Source: Campylobacteraceae bacterium (GTDB lineage Bacteria > Campylobacterota > Campylobacteria > Campylobacterales > Arcobacteraceae). From it: DNA of 64,000 bases. The notes under the pieces were generated by a model. It was not told where the DNA came from. It searched no databases and saw only the letters and a program-made list of their open reading frames with translations. The DNA lies in contig JABXII010000007.1 of NCBI GenBank assembly GCA_013373175.1, positions 1 through 64,000 on the forward strand, written 5' to 3'. Made by a program: the position numbers and the translations under genes. Positions 8,423 to 18,036 of this stretch are shown here, piece after piece (the stretch's first letter is position 1; each line of letters opens with the position of its first letter).

Positions 8423-9157
8423 TTGGTACAGAACAATCGAAATAAATCTTTGTCTAGAGGACTTAGAATTTTAAAAGAGATTATGATTGCCACTAAACCT
8501 TTAACTGCAAATACATTATGTCAAAAACTTTTAATTGATAAAAGTACAATGTCAAGACTTATAACAACACTTATAGATGAAGAGTTTATAGAATACAAAG
8601 ATAATAGTAAAGAGATAATCTTAAGTGACTTTATGCAAAATCTCTTAGAAGACGAAGATAGAGATAGAATAGTTGAAAAAACAAAAGTTATATTAGAAGA
8701 GATTCATGAGGTTTCAAATGAGTGTGCATATGTAGGAGTATTAGAAGAGGGTGCTGTTTTATACTTAAATCAAGTAGATAACTCAAATAGAGTTTTAAAA
8801 ACAAGAAACTCTATAGGGCTTAAAACACCTCTTCATACAAATGGTTTTGGAAAAATTCTTTTAGCCTTTTCAGATATTGAAATAAAAAACTTAAAACTAA
8901 AAAAATATACGAGTAATACAATTACTTCTACAATAAAACTTCAAAAAGAGTTAGAACTAATTCAAGAAAGAGGTTATGCAATAGGAAATGAAGAACATGA
9001 GTTTGGATTGCGTTCTGTTGCCGTACCTTATTTTAATAAGAAAAATAAACTAATTGCAACAATAGGTATATCTGGACTTTCAGTAAGACTTGATTTAGAG
9101 ACACTTCATAAAATAGGTCAAGAGGTATTTTTAATAGTAAACAAGCATAATATCTAA
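8423..9157 (+). CDS. IclR-family transcriptional regulator
   Basis: 244 residues, the usual IclR length. An N-terminal winged HTH (about 8-65; LRILKEIMIATKPLTANTL, then SRLITTLIDEEFIEY) precedes an effector-binding GAF-like domain (about 75-240) with VLYLNQVDNSNRVLKTRNSIG, TPLHTNGFGKILLAF, RGYAIGNEEHEFGLRSVAVPY and IATIGISGLSVRL, classic for the family. The start is TTG at 8423, with AGGAG (8413-8417) five bases upstream. It is divergent from the acyl-CoA operon and most probably controls it in response to its substrate or a CoA intermediate. Confidence 0.9.
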   Translation: MVQNNRNKSLSRGLRILKEIMIATKPLTANTLCQKLLIDKSTMSRLITTLIDEEFIEYKDNSKEIILSDFMQNLLEDEDRDRIVEKTKVILEEIHEVSNECAYVGVLEEGAVLYLNQVDNSNRVLKTRNSIGLKTPLHTNGFGKILLAFSDIEIKNLKLKKYTSNTITSTIKLQKELELIQERGYAIGNEEHEFGLRSVAVPYFNKKNKLIATIGISGLSVRLDLETLHKIGQEVFLIVNKHNI

Positions 9158-9184
9158 AAGATATTATACTTTAAGAAGGAACTT

Positions 9185-10090
9185 CTAAAGTGTTCCTTTG
9201 TTGTTTGATAAATATTCATGTGCTAAGTAAGAACTTCTAGCATATGGTGTAGAGTGTACGAAAGAGAATCCTAATTCTTTTGCAAGTTTTTTATATCTAT
9301 CAAATTGATCAGGGTGAACAAACTCTTTTACTTTTGCATAATCACCACTTGGTGCTAAATATTGACCAATACTTAAGAACTCACATCCAACTTCTCTTAA
9401 ATCTTTAAATACTTGAACCATTTCTTCTTCTGTTTCTCCAAGCCCAACCATTAGTGCAGATTTTGTTTTTATTTTATTTCCACCAAGCTCTTTTAATCTT
9501 CTAAGAACATCAAGAGATCTTTGATATGTTGAACCTTTTCTGATTTTATACATTGATGGTACTGTTTCAATATTATGTCCAATAATCACAGCACCTGAAT
9601 CAACAACTTTCTTTAAAGACTCGTCATTTGCTTGAAAATCAGGGATAAGTATTTCAACTTGAGTATCTTCTGTATTTTTTAATATACTTTTTGTAACTTC
9701 ATAAAAGTGATTTGCTCCACCATCTTTTAAATCATCTCTTGCAGGACTAGTAATAACTACAAATTTCAATCCTAATTTTTGAACTGACAGTGTAATTTTT
9801 TCAACTTCTTCTTGATTAACATAACCATTAGGATTTCCAGTTTTTACATTACAGTATTGACATCTTCTAGTACATAAGTCACCTAAAATCATAAAAGTTG
9901 CATTTTTCTTTGCATAACACTCAGAGATATTTGGACATTTTGCTTCTTGGCAAATTGTATGTAATCCATGTTCTCCAAGTAGGGCTTCCATCTCTTTTTG
10001 TGCTGTTGGTACTAGTTTTTTTCTTAGCCATTCTGGTTTTTTGAAATCAACTTTTTTTCTTGGTGTAAGTTTATTTTCTGCTATAGTCAT
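9185..10090 (-). CDS. lipA: Lipoyl synthase
   Basis: 301-residue radical-SAM enzyme that inserts two sulfurs into protein-bound octanoyl groups. Both [4Fe-4S] motifs are visible: auxiliary cluster Cys47, Cys52, Cys58 (CQEAKCPNISEC) and the SAM cluster Cys73, Cys77, Cys80 (CTRRCQYC). The C-terminal APSGDYAKVKEFVHPDQF and FVHSTPYARSSYLA are family-typical. The gene overlaps the upstream ligase gene by 20 bases, so the two are co-translated. It faces the divergent pyruvate dehydrogenase operon, whose E2 and E3 carry lipoyl domains. Confidence 0.97.
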   Translation of the reverse strand: MTIAENKLTPRKKVDFKKPEWLRKKLVPTAQKEMEALLGEHGLHTICQEAKCPNISECYAKKNATFMILGDLCTRRCQYCNVKTGNPNGYVNQEEVEKITLSVQKLGLKFVVITSPARDDLKDGGANHFYEVTKSILKNTEDTQVEILIPDFQANDESLKKVVDSGAVIIGHNIETVPSMYKIRKGSTYQRSLDVLRRLKELGGNKIKTKSALMVGLGETEEEMVQVFKDLREVGCEFLSIGQYLAPSGDYAKVKEFVHPDQFDRYKKLAKELGFSFVHSTPYARSSYLAHEYLSNNKGTL

Positions 10091-10811
10091 ATTTATCCTT
10101 TAGTAGCTCATTTTTTTTATTAGTCTCTTCTTCTGTTAGTTTACTTTCTTCTAATTCTACATTAAATGTTTCATTAAATGCTTCGATTAGTAACACACAT
10201 GCTTCATTAAACTCTAAATTTATGTCAAAATCTTCTAGTGTAGTACCTATTCTTTCATCATACTTATTATTTAAACTTTTTAATGGAATAGAACCATGCT
10301 GAAATATCGCTTTTTTGGTTCTTCTTTGGGCATTACCGCCAACTTTTTTCCCATTTACAATTATGTCATAGGCTTCAAAACCTACTTGGCAAAACTCACT
10401 TTTAGATAAATCAATCTCTTCAATATCTTTTGCATATTTTGCATCTAAGTTTAATTTTTTATAAAAATTTATGATAAATCTACAAATAAATTCATAAGAT
10501 TCTTTTATATTTAAACCTTCTAAAAGATTAACAGGTATAATTAATGAATATGAAATATCATGACCATGAAATAATACTCCACCACCTGTAATTCTTTTGG
10601 CATAATTTCCATTATACTCTTCTTTGAAACTATACATATCAAAGTCTTGAGAAACACCAATAGTAAAGGATTTATCCCAATAATAAACCCTCAAAATTGG
10701 TAAGTTATTTTCTTTGTAACATGATAGTAATGCTTCATCACTTGCCATATTATTTTTAGCATTTGCTTTAGAAGAATTAATTACTCTAAATTTACTTTTC
10801 TTATCTTTCAT
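10071..10811 (-). CDS. Lipoate-protein ligase A / octanoyltransferase family protein
   Basis: 246 residues with the BPL/LplA/LipB catalytic fold. Signature features are YAKRITGGGVLFHGHDISYSLIIP (RxxGGGxxxH motif), a conserved Lys in VNGKKVGGNAQRRTKKAIFQHGSIPL and NMASDEALL at the N-terminus. It attaches lipoate, or transfers octanoate like LipM, to apo-lipoyl domains. Its position just upstream of lipA suggests it supplies octanoyl groups that LipA converts; the two activities cannot be separated from sequence alone. It lies back-to-back with the aceE operon, with 268 bases between. Confidence 0.85.
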   Translation of the reverse strand: MKDKKSKFRVINSSKANAKNNMASDEALLSCYKENNLPILRVYYWDKSFTIGVSQDFDMYSFKEEYNGNYAKRITGGGVLFHGHDISYSLIIPVNLLEGLNIKESYEFICRFIINFYKKLNLDAKYAKDIEEIDLSKSEFCQVGFEAYDIIVNGKKVGGNAQRRTKKAIFQHGSIPLKSLNNKYDERIGTTLEDFDINLEFNEACVLLIEAFNETFNVELEESKLTEEETNKKNELLKDKYDYSRK

Positions 10812-10965
10812 CTATTAAATCTACCAATAAATTTATTTAAAAAGTCATGAAAAAATAGAAAAAATTTCTGACTCTTTTTTTCATTATATTTCTTTTTTTT
10901 ATCATCAAACTGAATCGAATAGTACTAAAAATTATATTAAGTAAAAATTAAAAATATTAAAGTAT

Positions 10966-11034
10966 CATATGTTCATAATTCGACTTGACGGTACGAATAG
11001 CTACACAATTTTTACACAATGAACATATGTTCAT
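10966..11034 (+). promoter_or_regulatory. Palindrome cluster upstream of aceE
   Basis: A perfect 16-bp palindrome ATGAACATATGTTCAT (11019-11034) lies 45 bases before aceE. A second copy of its right half, CATATGTTCAT, is at 10966-10976, and between them ATTCG (10979-10983) pairs with CGAAT (10994-10998). A TTGACG at 10985-10990 could be a -35 element. The arrangement suggests a dimeric regulator with two binding sites controlling PDH, and possibly the divergent lipoate genes. The regulator is not identified; it is not necessarily PdhR. Confidence 0.55.
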
Positions 11035-11079
11035 TAAAAAAGCTAGTAAATCTAGCTAATTCTTTACAAGGAAACGCAA

Positions 11080-13752
11080 ATGTCAGATTTAAACTTAAAT
11101 GATATTGATCCGGCTGAAACACAAGAGTGGATAGAGGCCTTAGATGCAGTATTAGAAACGGAAGGACCTAAAAGAGCTCACTATCTTTTAGAGAAACTAA
11201 TTGATAAAGCTAGAAGAAAAGGAACTTACTTACCATTTAAAGCTACTACAGCATATTTAAATAGTATTGATGTAAATGATGAACCAAAAATGCCTGGTGA
11301 TAGAGATATGGAGAAAAAAATCAGATCTGCTATCAGATGGAATGCTGCAATAATGGTACAAAGAGCTTCTAAAAAGAATTTAGAACTTGGTGGACACATC
11401 GCATCTTTCCAATCATCTGCAACACTATATGATGTAGGCTTCAACCATTTCTTTAGAGCACCAAATGAAAAAGATGGTGGAGATTTAATTTTTTATCAAG
11501 GACATATTGCTCCTGGTATATATGCAAGAAGTTTTGTTGAAGGTAGAATTACTGAAGCACAAATGGATAACTTTAGACAAGAAGCATTAGGAGATGGATT
11601 ATCTTCTTATCCTCACCCAAAACTTATGCCTGAATATTGGCAGTTCCCAACAGTATCAATGGGACTTGGACCAATTCAAGCAATTTATCAAGCAAGATTT
11701 TTAAAATACTTAACTGATAGAGGAATCAAAGATTGTTCTGAACAAAAAGTTTATTGTTATATGGGTGATGGTGAGTGTGACGAACCAGAATCTTTAGGTG
11801 CAATTGGACTTGCTGGTAGAGAAGGACTAGATAACCTAGTATTTGTTATTAACTGTAACTTACAAAGACTTGATGGACCTGTAAGAGGAAATGGTAAAAT
11901 CATTCAAGAACTTGAAGGAAACTTTAGAGGAAATGGATGGAGAGTAGTTAAAGTAATCTGGGGAAGATTATGGGATGAACTTTTAAGAAAAGATACATCA
12001 GGAAAACTTCTTCAGCTTATGGAAGAGACTGTTGATGGTGAGTACCAAAACTTTAAACAAAAAGGTGGAGCTTACACAAGAGAAAACTTCTTTAACAAAT
12101 ATCCTGAAACTGCAAAATTAGTTGAAAATATGTCAGATGATGAAATCTTTGCATTAAACAGAGGTGGACATGATCCATTAAAAGTTTATGCAGCATATAA
12201 AGCAGCTATGGAAACTAAAGATAGACCAACTGTAATCTTAGCTAAAACAATTAAAGGTTATGGAATGGGTGAAGCAGCTGAGGGTAAAAATATTGCTCAC
12301 GGTGTTAAAAAAGTAGATACTGATTCACTAAAACAATTTAGAGATAGATTTAGAATTCCTTTCTCAGATGAGGAATTAGAAAAATTCCCATATTATACAT
12401 TTGCTGAAGATTCAGAAGAAATGAAATATATGAAAGCAAGAAGAGAAGAATTACATGGACCACTTCCTCAAAGAAGACCAAAATTCACTGAAAAACTTGA
12501 AATTCCAGCATTAGATAAATTTAAAGCTGTTTTAGATGGAAGTGGAGATAGAGAAATTTCTACAACTATGGCATTTGTAAGAATCTTAAATGTATTAGTT
12601 AAAGATAAAAAAATTGGAAAAAGAATTGTTCCAATTGTTCCTGATGAAGCTAGAACTTTCGGTATGGAAGGTATGTTTAGACAATTAGGTATTTACTCTT
12701 CTGAAGGTCAAAGATATATTCCTCAAGATAGAGACCAAGTTGCATACTATAAAGAAGATAAAAAAGGTCAAGTACTTCAAGAAGGTATTAATGAGCTTGG
12801 AGCTATGGGTTCTTGGATTGCAGCTGCAACTTCATACTCAATTAATGATTGTCCTATGATTCCATTCTATATCTTCTATTCAATGTTTGGATTCCAAAGA
12901 ACAGGTGATATCACTTGGGCAGCTGGTGACCAAATGGCAAGAGGTTTCTTAGTTGGTGGAACATCAGGTAGAACTACATTAAATGGTGAAGGTTTACAGC
13001 ATGAAGATGGACATTCTCATATTATTGCTAATACAGTACCAAATTGTGTAACTTATGACCCAACATTTGGATATGAGCTTGCAGTTATTGTTCAAAAAGG
13101 TATTGAGAGAATGTATGGTGAAAACCAAGAAGATGTATTCTATTATCTTACAACATTAAATGAAAACTACAAACAACCTGCAATGCCAGAAGGTGTTGAA
13201 GAAGGTATTTTAAAAGGTATTTATAAATTAAAAACTGTAGAAGCTAAAAATGATTATAAAGTTAAATTATTAGGTTCTGGTTCAATCTTCCAACAAGTAT
13301 TAGCAGCAGCTGATATTTTAGCTGAAGAGTATGGAATTGCTACAGATATCTACTCTGCAACTTCATACAATGAATTAACAAGAGAAGCTCAAGATGTTGA
13401 AAGAAGAAACTTATTAAATGTAGATGCCGAAGATGAAGTGGCATATGTAGATCAAGTTCTTGGAAGTGATGATGAAAATATTATTATTTCTGCAACTGAT
13501 TATATGAAGTCTTATTCAGAGCAAATTGCTCCATTTGTAAAAGGATCATTTAAAGCATTAGGAACTGATGGATTTGGTAGATCAGATTCAAGAGCTAACT
13601 TAAGAACGTTCTTCGAAGTTGATACTAACTTTATTGTATTTACAACATTAGCACAATTAGCTAAACTAGGTAAAATTGAAAAATCAGTTGTTAATGAAGC
13701 TATTAAAAAATACAATATTGATGTAAACAAAATCAACCCAGTAAAAGCGTAA
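11080..13752 (+). CDS. aceE: Pyruvate dehydrogenase E1 component, homodimeric type
   Basis: 890 residues, matching the single-chain (E. coli AceE-type) E1. It decarboxylates pyruvate using thiamine diphosphate and reductively acetylates lipoyl groups on E2. The ThDP motif is visible (YMGDGECDEPESLGAIGLAGREGLDNLVFVIN: GDGE...N). Other family blocks are GGHIASFQSSATLYDVGFNHFFR, RTTLNGEGLQHEDGHSHI and the C-terminal GTDGFGRSDSRANLRTFFEVD. It is first in aceE-aceF-lpd, with a good SD (AAGGAA) before ATG. Presence of PDH rather than only pyruvate:ferredoxin oxidoreductase fits an aerobic or microaerobic Arcobacter-like physiology. Confidence 0.97.
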   Translation: MSDLNLNDIDPAETQEWIEALDAVLETEGPKRAHYLLEKLIDKARRKGTYLPFKATTAYLNSIDVNDEPKMPGDRDMEKKIRSAIRWNAAIMVQRASKKNLELGGHIASFQSSATLYDVGFNHFFRAPNEKDGGDLIFYQGHIAPGIYARSFVEGRITEAQMDNFRQEALGDGLSSYPHPKLMPEYWQFPTVSMGLGPIQAIYQARFLKYLTDRGIKDCSEQKVYCYMGDGECDEPESLGAIGLAGREGLDNLVFVINCNLQRLDGPVRGNGKIIQELEGNFRGNGWRVVKVIWGRLWDELLRKDTSGKLLQLMEETVDGEYQNFKQKGGAYTRENFFNKYPETAKLVENMSDDEIFALNRGGHDPLKVYAAYKAAMETKDRPTVILAKTIKGYGMGEAAEGKNIAHGVKKVDTDSLKQFRDRFRIPFSDEELEKFPYYTFAEDSEEMKYMKARREELHGPLPQRRPKFTEKLEIPALDKFKAVLDGSGDREISTTMAFVRILNVLVKDKKIGKRIVPIVPDEARTFGMEGMFRQLGIYSSEGQRYIPQDRDQVAYYKEDKKGQVLQEGINELGAMGSWIAAATSYSINDCPMIPFYIFYSMFGFQRTGDITWAAGDQMARGFLVGGTSGRTTLNGEGLQHEDGHSHIIANTVPNCVTYDPTFGYELAVIVQKGIERMYGENQEDVFYYLTTLNENYKQPAMPEGVEEGILKGIYKLKTVEAKNDYKVKLLGSGSIFQQVLAAADILAEEYGIATDIYSATSYNELTREAQDVERRNLLNVDAEDEVAYVDQVLGSDDENIIISATDYMKSYSEQIAPFVKGSFKALGTDGFGRSDSRANLRTFFEVDTNFIVFTTLAQLAKLGKIEKSVVNEAIKKYNIDVNKINPVKA

Positions 13753-13762
13753 GGAGTAAAAG

Positions 13763-15508
13763 ATGAGTACTTTAGTAGATATTTTTATTCCTGATTTAGG
13801 AGCAGACAAAGACGTTGATTTAATCGAAGTTATGGTTGAAGTTGGAGATACGGTAGAAGTTGAAGATGGTCTTATTACTTTAGAGACTGAAAAAGCTTCT
13901 ATGGATGTTCCTACAACTCATGCAGGTGTTATTAAAGAGATTCTTGTAAAAGTTGGTGATAAAGTAAACTCTGGTGATATAATCGCTAGAGTTGAAGTTG
14001 AAGAAGAGGGTGCTTCTGAAGAAAAAGCAGAAGAAAAAACTGAAGAAGCTCCTGCCTCTGAACCTGCAAAAGAAGAACCAAAAAAAGAAGAATCAGCTCC
14101 AGCAGCAAGTTCTTCTGAATCAATGGGACTAGAAGAAGCAGAAGCTGAACTAAAAGCTATTAGTGCAGCTGGTGCAGAAATCTCTTGCCAATTTGTAAAT
14201 GAGCAAACTATTTGTTCAGTAATTGAAGAAGTTCATGTACCAGATTTAGGTGCAGATAAAGATGTTGATTTAATTGATGTAATGGTTAATGTTGGTGATA
14301 CTGTAGAACATGAAGATGGTCTTATTACTTTAGAAACTGAAAAAGCTTCTATGGATGTACCAGCTCCATTTGCTGGAGAGATTTTAGAATTAGCAGTAGA
14401 AGCTGGAATGAAAGTAAATTCTGGTGATTTAATTGCAAAAATGGTTAAGAAAGTTGTAATGGAATCAAAAGTTCCAACTCCAGCTAAAAAAGAAGAAGCA
14501 CCAGCTAAAAAAGAAGAACCAAAAAAACCAACAACTGTTCAAGAAGTAGCAGCTAAGTCTGCTCCTGAAGCTACATCTGTATTAACAGAAAAAGCTAAGA
14601 AAATCTATGCTTCACCTTCTGTTAGAAAAGTAGCTAGAGAGTTTGGTGTTGATTTAGGTTTTGTAAAAGGAACTGGTAGAAAAGGAAGAATTCTTAAAGA
14701 TGATATTAAAGCTTATGTAAAAGAGCAATTATCTAAACCAGCAGTAGCAGCTGCAGGAACTGGAACTGGTCTTGGATTCAACTTCCCTGAGCTTAAAGAG
14801 ATTGACTTCTCACAATTTGGTGAAACTGAAACTGTTGAGCTTAGTAGAATTCAGAAAATTTCTGGTCCATCTTTACATAGAAACTGGGTTTCAATGCCTC
14901 ACGTTACTCAATTTGATGAGGCAGATATTACAGAAATGGAAGAGTTTAGAAAAGCTCAAAATGCAATTGCTGATGGATTTAAATTATCTCCACTAGTATT
15001 TGTTGTAAAAGCAGTAGCAAAAGCTTTAGAAATTCATCCTAAATTTAATTCATCATTAAGCACAGATGGTCAAAGCTTAATTATGAAAAAATACTTTAAC
15101 ATTGCAATTGCAGTAGATACTCCAAATGGTCTTGTAGTTCCTGTAATTAAAGATGTTAATAAAAAAGGTTTCAAAGAGATTGCTCTTGAAATGGCTGATG
15201 TATCAAGCAGAGCAAGAGAAGGAAAACTTAAATCTGATGATATGCAGGGTGCTTCATTTACAATTTCATCTTTAGGTGGAATTGGAGGAACTAAATTTAC
15301 TCCAATTATTAATGCTCCTGAAGTTGCAATTTTAGGATTATCTAAATCTGAAATGAAACCAGTGTGGGATGGAGAAAACTTTGTGCCAAGATTAACTTTA
15401 CCATTATCGTTATCTTATGATCACAAAGTAATTGATGGAGCTGACGGTGCTAGATTTACTACTACATTATCTAAGCTTTTAAGTGACATCAGACTATTAA
15501 GTCTATAA
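13763..15508 (+). CDS. aceF: Pyruvate dehydrogenase E2, dihydrolipoyl acetyltransferase with two lipoyl domains
   Basis: 581 residues: lipoyl domain 1 (about 3-80) and lipoyl domain 2 (about 155-232), each with the lipoylated Lys in ETEKASMDVP. Ala/Pro/Lys/Glu-rich linkers follow, then a peripheral-subunit-binding domain (about 275-315; YASPSVRKVAREFGVDL) and the acyltransferase core with catalytic DHKVIDGADGARF (HxxxDG) at the end. It transfers acetyl from lipoate to CoA and forms the complex core. Only ten bases separate it from aceE, with AGGAG before the ATG. Lipoyl domain 1 is almost identical to that in the next gene. Confidence 0.97.
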   Translation: MSTLVDIFIPDLGADKDVDLIEVMVEVGDTVEVEDGLITLETEKASMDVPTTHAGVIKEILVKVGDKVNSGDIIARVEVEEEGASEEKAEEKTEEAPASEPAKEEPKKEESAPAASSSESMGLEEAEAELKAISAAGAEISCQFVNEQTICSVIEEVHVPDLGADKDVDLIDVMVNVGDTVEHEDGLITLETEKASMDVPAPFAGEILELAVEAGMKVNSGDLIAKMVKKVVMESKVPTPAKKEEAPAKKEEPKKPTTVQEVAAKSAPEATSVLTEKAKKIYASPSVRKVAREFGVDLGFVKGTGRKGRILKDDIKAYVKEQLSKPAVAAAGTGTGLGFNFPELKEIDFSQFGETETVELSRIQKISGPSLHRNWVSMPHVTQFDEADITEMEEFRKAQNAIADGFKLSPLVFVVKAVAKALEIHPKFNSSLSTDGQSLIMKKYFNIAIAVDTPNGLVVPVIKDVNKKGFKEIALEMADVSSRAREGKLKSDDMQGASFTISSLGGIGGTKFTPIINAPEVAILGLSKSEMKPVWDGENFVPRLTLPLSLSYDHKVIDGADGARFTTTLSKLLSDIRLLSL

Positions 15509-15517
15509 GGAGTAATG

Positions 15518-17320
15518 ATGGGTAAAATAGTTGATATTCATATTCCTGATTTAGGTGCAGATAAAGACGTAGACTTAATCGAAGTTATGGTTGAAGTTGG
15601 TGATGAAGTTGAAGTAGAAGATGGACTTATCACTTTAGAGACTGAAAAAGCTTCTATGGACGTTCCAACAACAGAAGCAGGAGTTATTAAAGAGATTCTT
15701 GTAAAAGTTGGTGATAAAGTAAACTCTGGTGATATAATTGCACGTGTAGAAGTTCAAGGTGAAGCAGATAGTGAACCTGCAAAAGAAGAAGTTAAAGAAG
15801 AGGCTAAAGAAGTACCAGCACCAGCTGTTGCTTCAAGTACTCCTTCTAAAAAAGAACCTACAAATGTTGAAGTAAATGCTAATGCAAAAGAAATAAAAGG
15901 TCAAGTTCTTGTAGTTGGAGCTGGTCCTGGTGGTTATTCTGCTGCATTTAGATGTGCTGACTTAGGTTTAGATACAGTTTTAGTAGAAAGACATCCAACT
16001 TTAGGTGGAGTTTGTTTAAATGTTGGTTGTATTCCTTCAAAAGCATTACTTCATGTTGCTAAAGTTATTGATGAAGCAGCGCATATTGAACATGCTGGAA
16101 TTAAGTTTTCTAAACCAGAAATTGATTTACCAAGTGTAGCAGCATATAAATCAGGAGTTGTTAAAAAACTTACTGATGGTCTATCTGCTATGGCTAAAAT
16201 GAGAAAAGTAACTGTTGTTCAAGGTGTTGCTAAGTTTATAGACAAAAACACAGTAATTGTTGATCATACAGATAAAGAAGGTGAGCAAACTAAAGTTTCT
16301 TTTGATAATTGTATTGTTGCAGCAGGTTCTCAATCTTCTAAAATGGGATTCATTCCTCATGAAGATCCAAGAATTTGGGATTCTACAAATGCACTTGAAG
16401 TAAAAGAAGTTCCAAAAAGACTACTTGTAATGGGTGGTGGAATTATTGGTCTTGAAATGGCTACTGTATATCAAAGACTAGGGGCTGAGATTGATGTAGT
16501 AGTTAGAGGTCCTCAAGTTATGACAGGTACTGATAAAGATATTGTTAAGGTATATACAAAAGCAAATGAGAACAAGTTTAACTTTATGTTTAAAACTCAA
16601 ACTCAAGCTATTATTCCTAAAGAAGAAGGTATCTATGTAGAGTTTAAAGGTGAAAATGCACCTGCTGAACCTCAAACTTATGATGCAGTATTAGTAGCTA
16701 TGGGTAGAACTCCAAATGGATTAAACCTAGGCTTAGAAAATACTGGTGTTGAAGTTGATGAGAAGGGATTCATTGCAGTTGATAATCAAATGAGAACAAA
16801 TGTTCCTCATATTTATGCTATTGGTGATATTATCGGTCAACCAATGCTTGCTCATAAAGCAGTACATGAAGGTCATGTTGCAGCAGAAGTTATTGCAGGT
16901 CATAAAGTATTCTTTGAACCTAAACAAATTCCTGGTATTGCATATACATTCCCAGAAATTGCAACAGCTGGTATGACTGAAATTGAAGCAAAAGAAGCTG
17001 GAATCAACTATGAAGTTGCATCATTCCCTTGGTCTGCTTCTGGTCGTGCATTAGCTTCAGATGTATCTGAAACTGGTATGACTAAACTAATTTTTGATAA
17101 AGACACTGAACAATTAATTGGTGGAGCTTTAGTTGGTGAAAACGCAGGTGAATTACTTGGTGAAATTTCATTAGCTCTTGAAATGGATTGTGATGCTGAA
17201 GATATTGGATTAACAATTCATGCACATCCTACTTTACATGAATCAGTTGGTATGTGTGCAGAAATCTTCCATGGAAGTATTACTGACTTACCAAATAAAA
17301 AAGCTGTAAAGAAAAAATAG
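15518..17320 (+). CDS. lpdA: Dihydrolipoyl dehydrogenase (E3) with N-terminal lipoyl domain
   Basis: About 600 residues, some 125 more than ordinary E3, because a lipoyl domain (residues 5-80, ETEKASMDVP) and an Ala/Glu/Pro linker precede the flavoprotein. The FAD site VVGAGPGGYSAAF, the redox disulfide GGVCLNVGCIPSKALLH, the NAD site MGGGIIGLEMA and the C-terminal HAHPTLHES catalytic His-Glu are all present. It reoxidises dihydrolipoyl groups to make NADH. Two ATGs are adjacent (15515 and 15518); AGGAG at 15508-15512 is better spaced from the second. Lipoylated E3 is also seen in Neisseria-type PDH. Confidence 0.96.
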   Translation: MGKIVDIHIPDLGADKDVDLIEVMVEVGDEVEVEDGLITLETEKASMDVPTTEAGVIKEILVKVGDKVNSGDIIARVEVQGEADSEPAKEEVKEEAKEVPAPAVASSTPSKKEPTNVEVNANAKEIKGQVLVVGAGPGGYSAAFRCADLGLDTVLVERHPTLGGVCLNVGCIPSKALLHVAKVIDEAAHIEHAGIKFSKPEIDLPSVAAYKSGVVKKLTDGLSAMAKMRKVTVVQGVAKFIDKNTVIVDHTDKEGEQTKVSFDNCIVAAGSQSSKMGFIPHEDPRIWDSTNALEVKEVPKRLLVMGGGIIGLEMATVYQRLGAEIDVVVRGPQVMTGTDKDIVKVYTKANENKFNFMFKTQTQAIIPKEEGIYVEFKGENAPAEPQTYDAVLVAMGRTPNGLNLGLENTGVEVDEKGFIAVDNQMRTNVPHIYAIGDIIGQPMLAHKAVHEGHVAAEVIAGHKVFFEPKQIPGIAYTFPEIATAGMTEIEAKEAGINYEVASFPWSASGRALASDVSETGMTKLIFDKDTEQLIGGALVGENAGELLGEISLALEMDCDAEDIGLTIHAHPTLHESVGMCAEIFHGSITDLPNKKAVKKK

Positions 17321-17350
17321 TTTAAGTCTTTTAAACAATTTGAAATAAAG

Positions 17351-17381
17351 CCCATCTTCTTTTTTGAAGGTGGGTTTTTTT
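17351..17381 (+). terminator. Intrinsic terminator of aceE-aceF-lpd
   Basis: A 9-bp GC-containing stem (CCCATCTTC 17351-17359 with GAAGGTGGG 17366-17374, one G-U pair) is followed by a run of seven T. It ends the PDH operon and abuts the end of the convergent membrane-protein gene. Confidence 0.9.
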
Positions 17382-17982
17382 ATATCAATTTTTTTAAACC
17401 CCATACTCTTTTATAACTTCTATAAAATACAATATTTATAAATGCACCAATACAAGCTAAAAGGGTATCTTTATGTGCATCCCAGACATCTCCTTGTGTT
17501 CCTAAGAAAGCCATTCCTAATTCAGGATAGAAAGTAATAGCTGCAAACCATTCTAGTAATTCATAAATTGTAGCAATACAAACAACTAAAGAAAAAGTAA
17601 AAAATAGGGCACTTCTAAAACTACTTGAATAAACAAGGACTGTCTCAAATAAACTTCTAAAAACAAGTAATCCAAAAAGAAAATGTACTACTCTATCAAA
17701 ATGATTTCGTTCAAAGCCAAATAGTTGTGTTATAAAATCAAAGTATTCCATTTGGGCATAAGTAAAGTGAGCACCAAGTGAGTGTAAGCTTGCAAATATT
17801 AAAAGAAAAATGATACTTAAAAGTGTGTATTTATATTTTATATCACTCCAAAGAACAAATGGAAAAAATAGAAATACTAATATATTTTCTAAAAACCAAT
17901 CTTCTGGATATTTAGGATTTATTGCTAGGATAATCCAAATTAATATATAAATAGCATAAATTATTTTATGAGATTTTTCCAT
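17380..17982 (-). CDS. DUF2238 (YjdF-like) integral membrane protein
   Basis: 200 residues with about six hydrophobic helices. The conserved features of the DUF2238/YjdF family are present: FASLHSLGAHFTYAQM, NHFDRVVHFLFGLL, IYELLEWFAA and GTQGDVWDAHKDTLLACIGA. These place His, Asp and Glu residues in or near membrane helices. Its function is unknown; the family is sometimes found near transport or lipid genes. It is monocistronic, and its 3' end touches the PDH terminator. No signal peptide beyond the first helix. Confidence 0.8.
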   Translation of the reverse strand: MEKSHKIIYAIYILIWIILAINPKYPEDWFLENILVFLFFPFVLWSDIKYKYTLLSIIFLLIFASLHSLGAHFTYAQMEYFDFITQLFGFERNHFDRVVHFLFGLLVFRSLFETVLVYSSSFRSALFFTFSLVVCIATIYELLEWFAAITFYPELGMAFLGTQGDVWDAHKDTLLACIGAFINIVFYRSYKRVWGLKKLI

Positions 17983-18036
17983 TCTATATCCTTTTATTCC
18001 AAAAAAAGAGGCTTTATATGTTGTTTACTTGTATTG

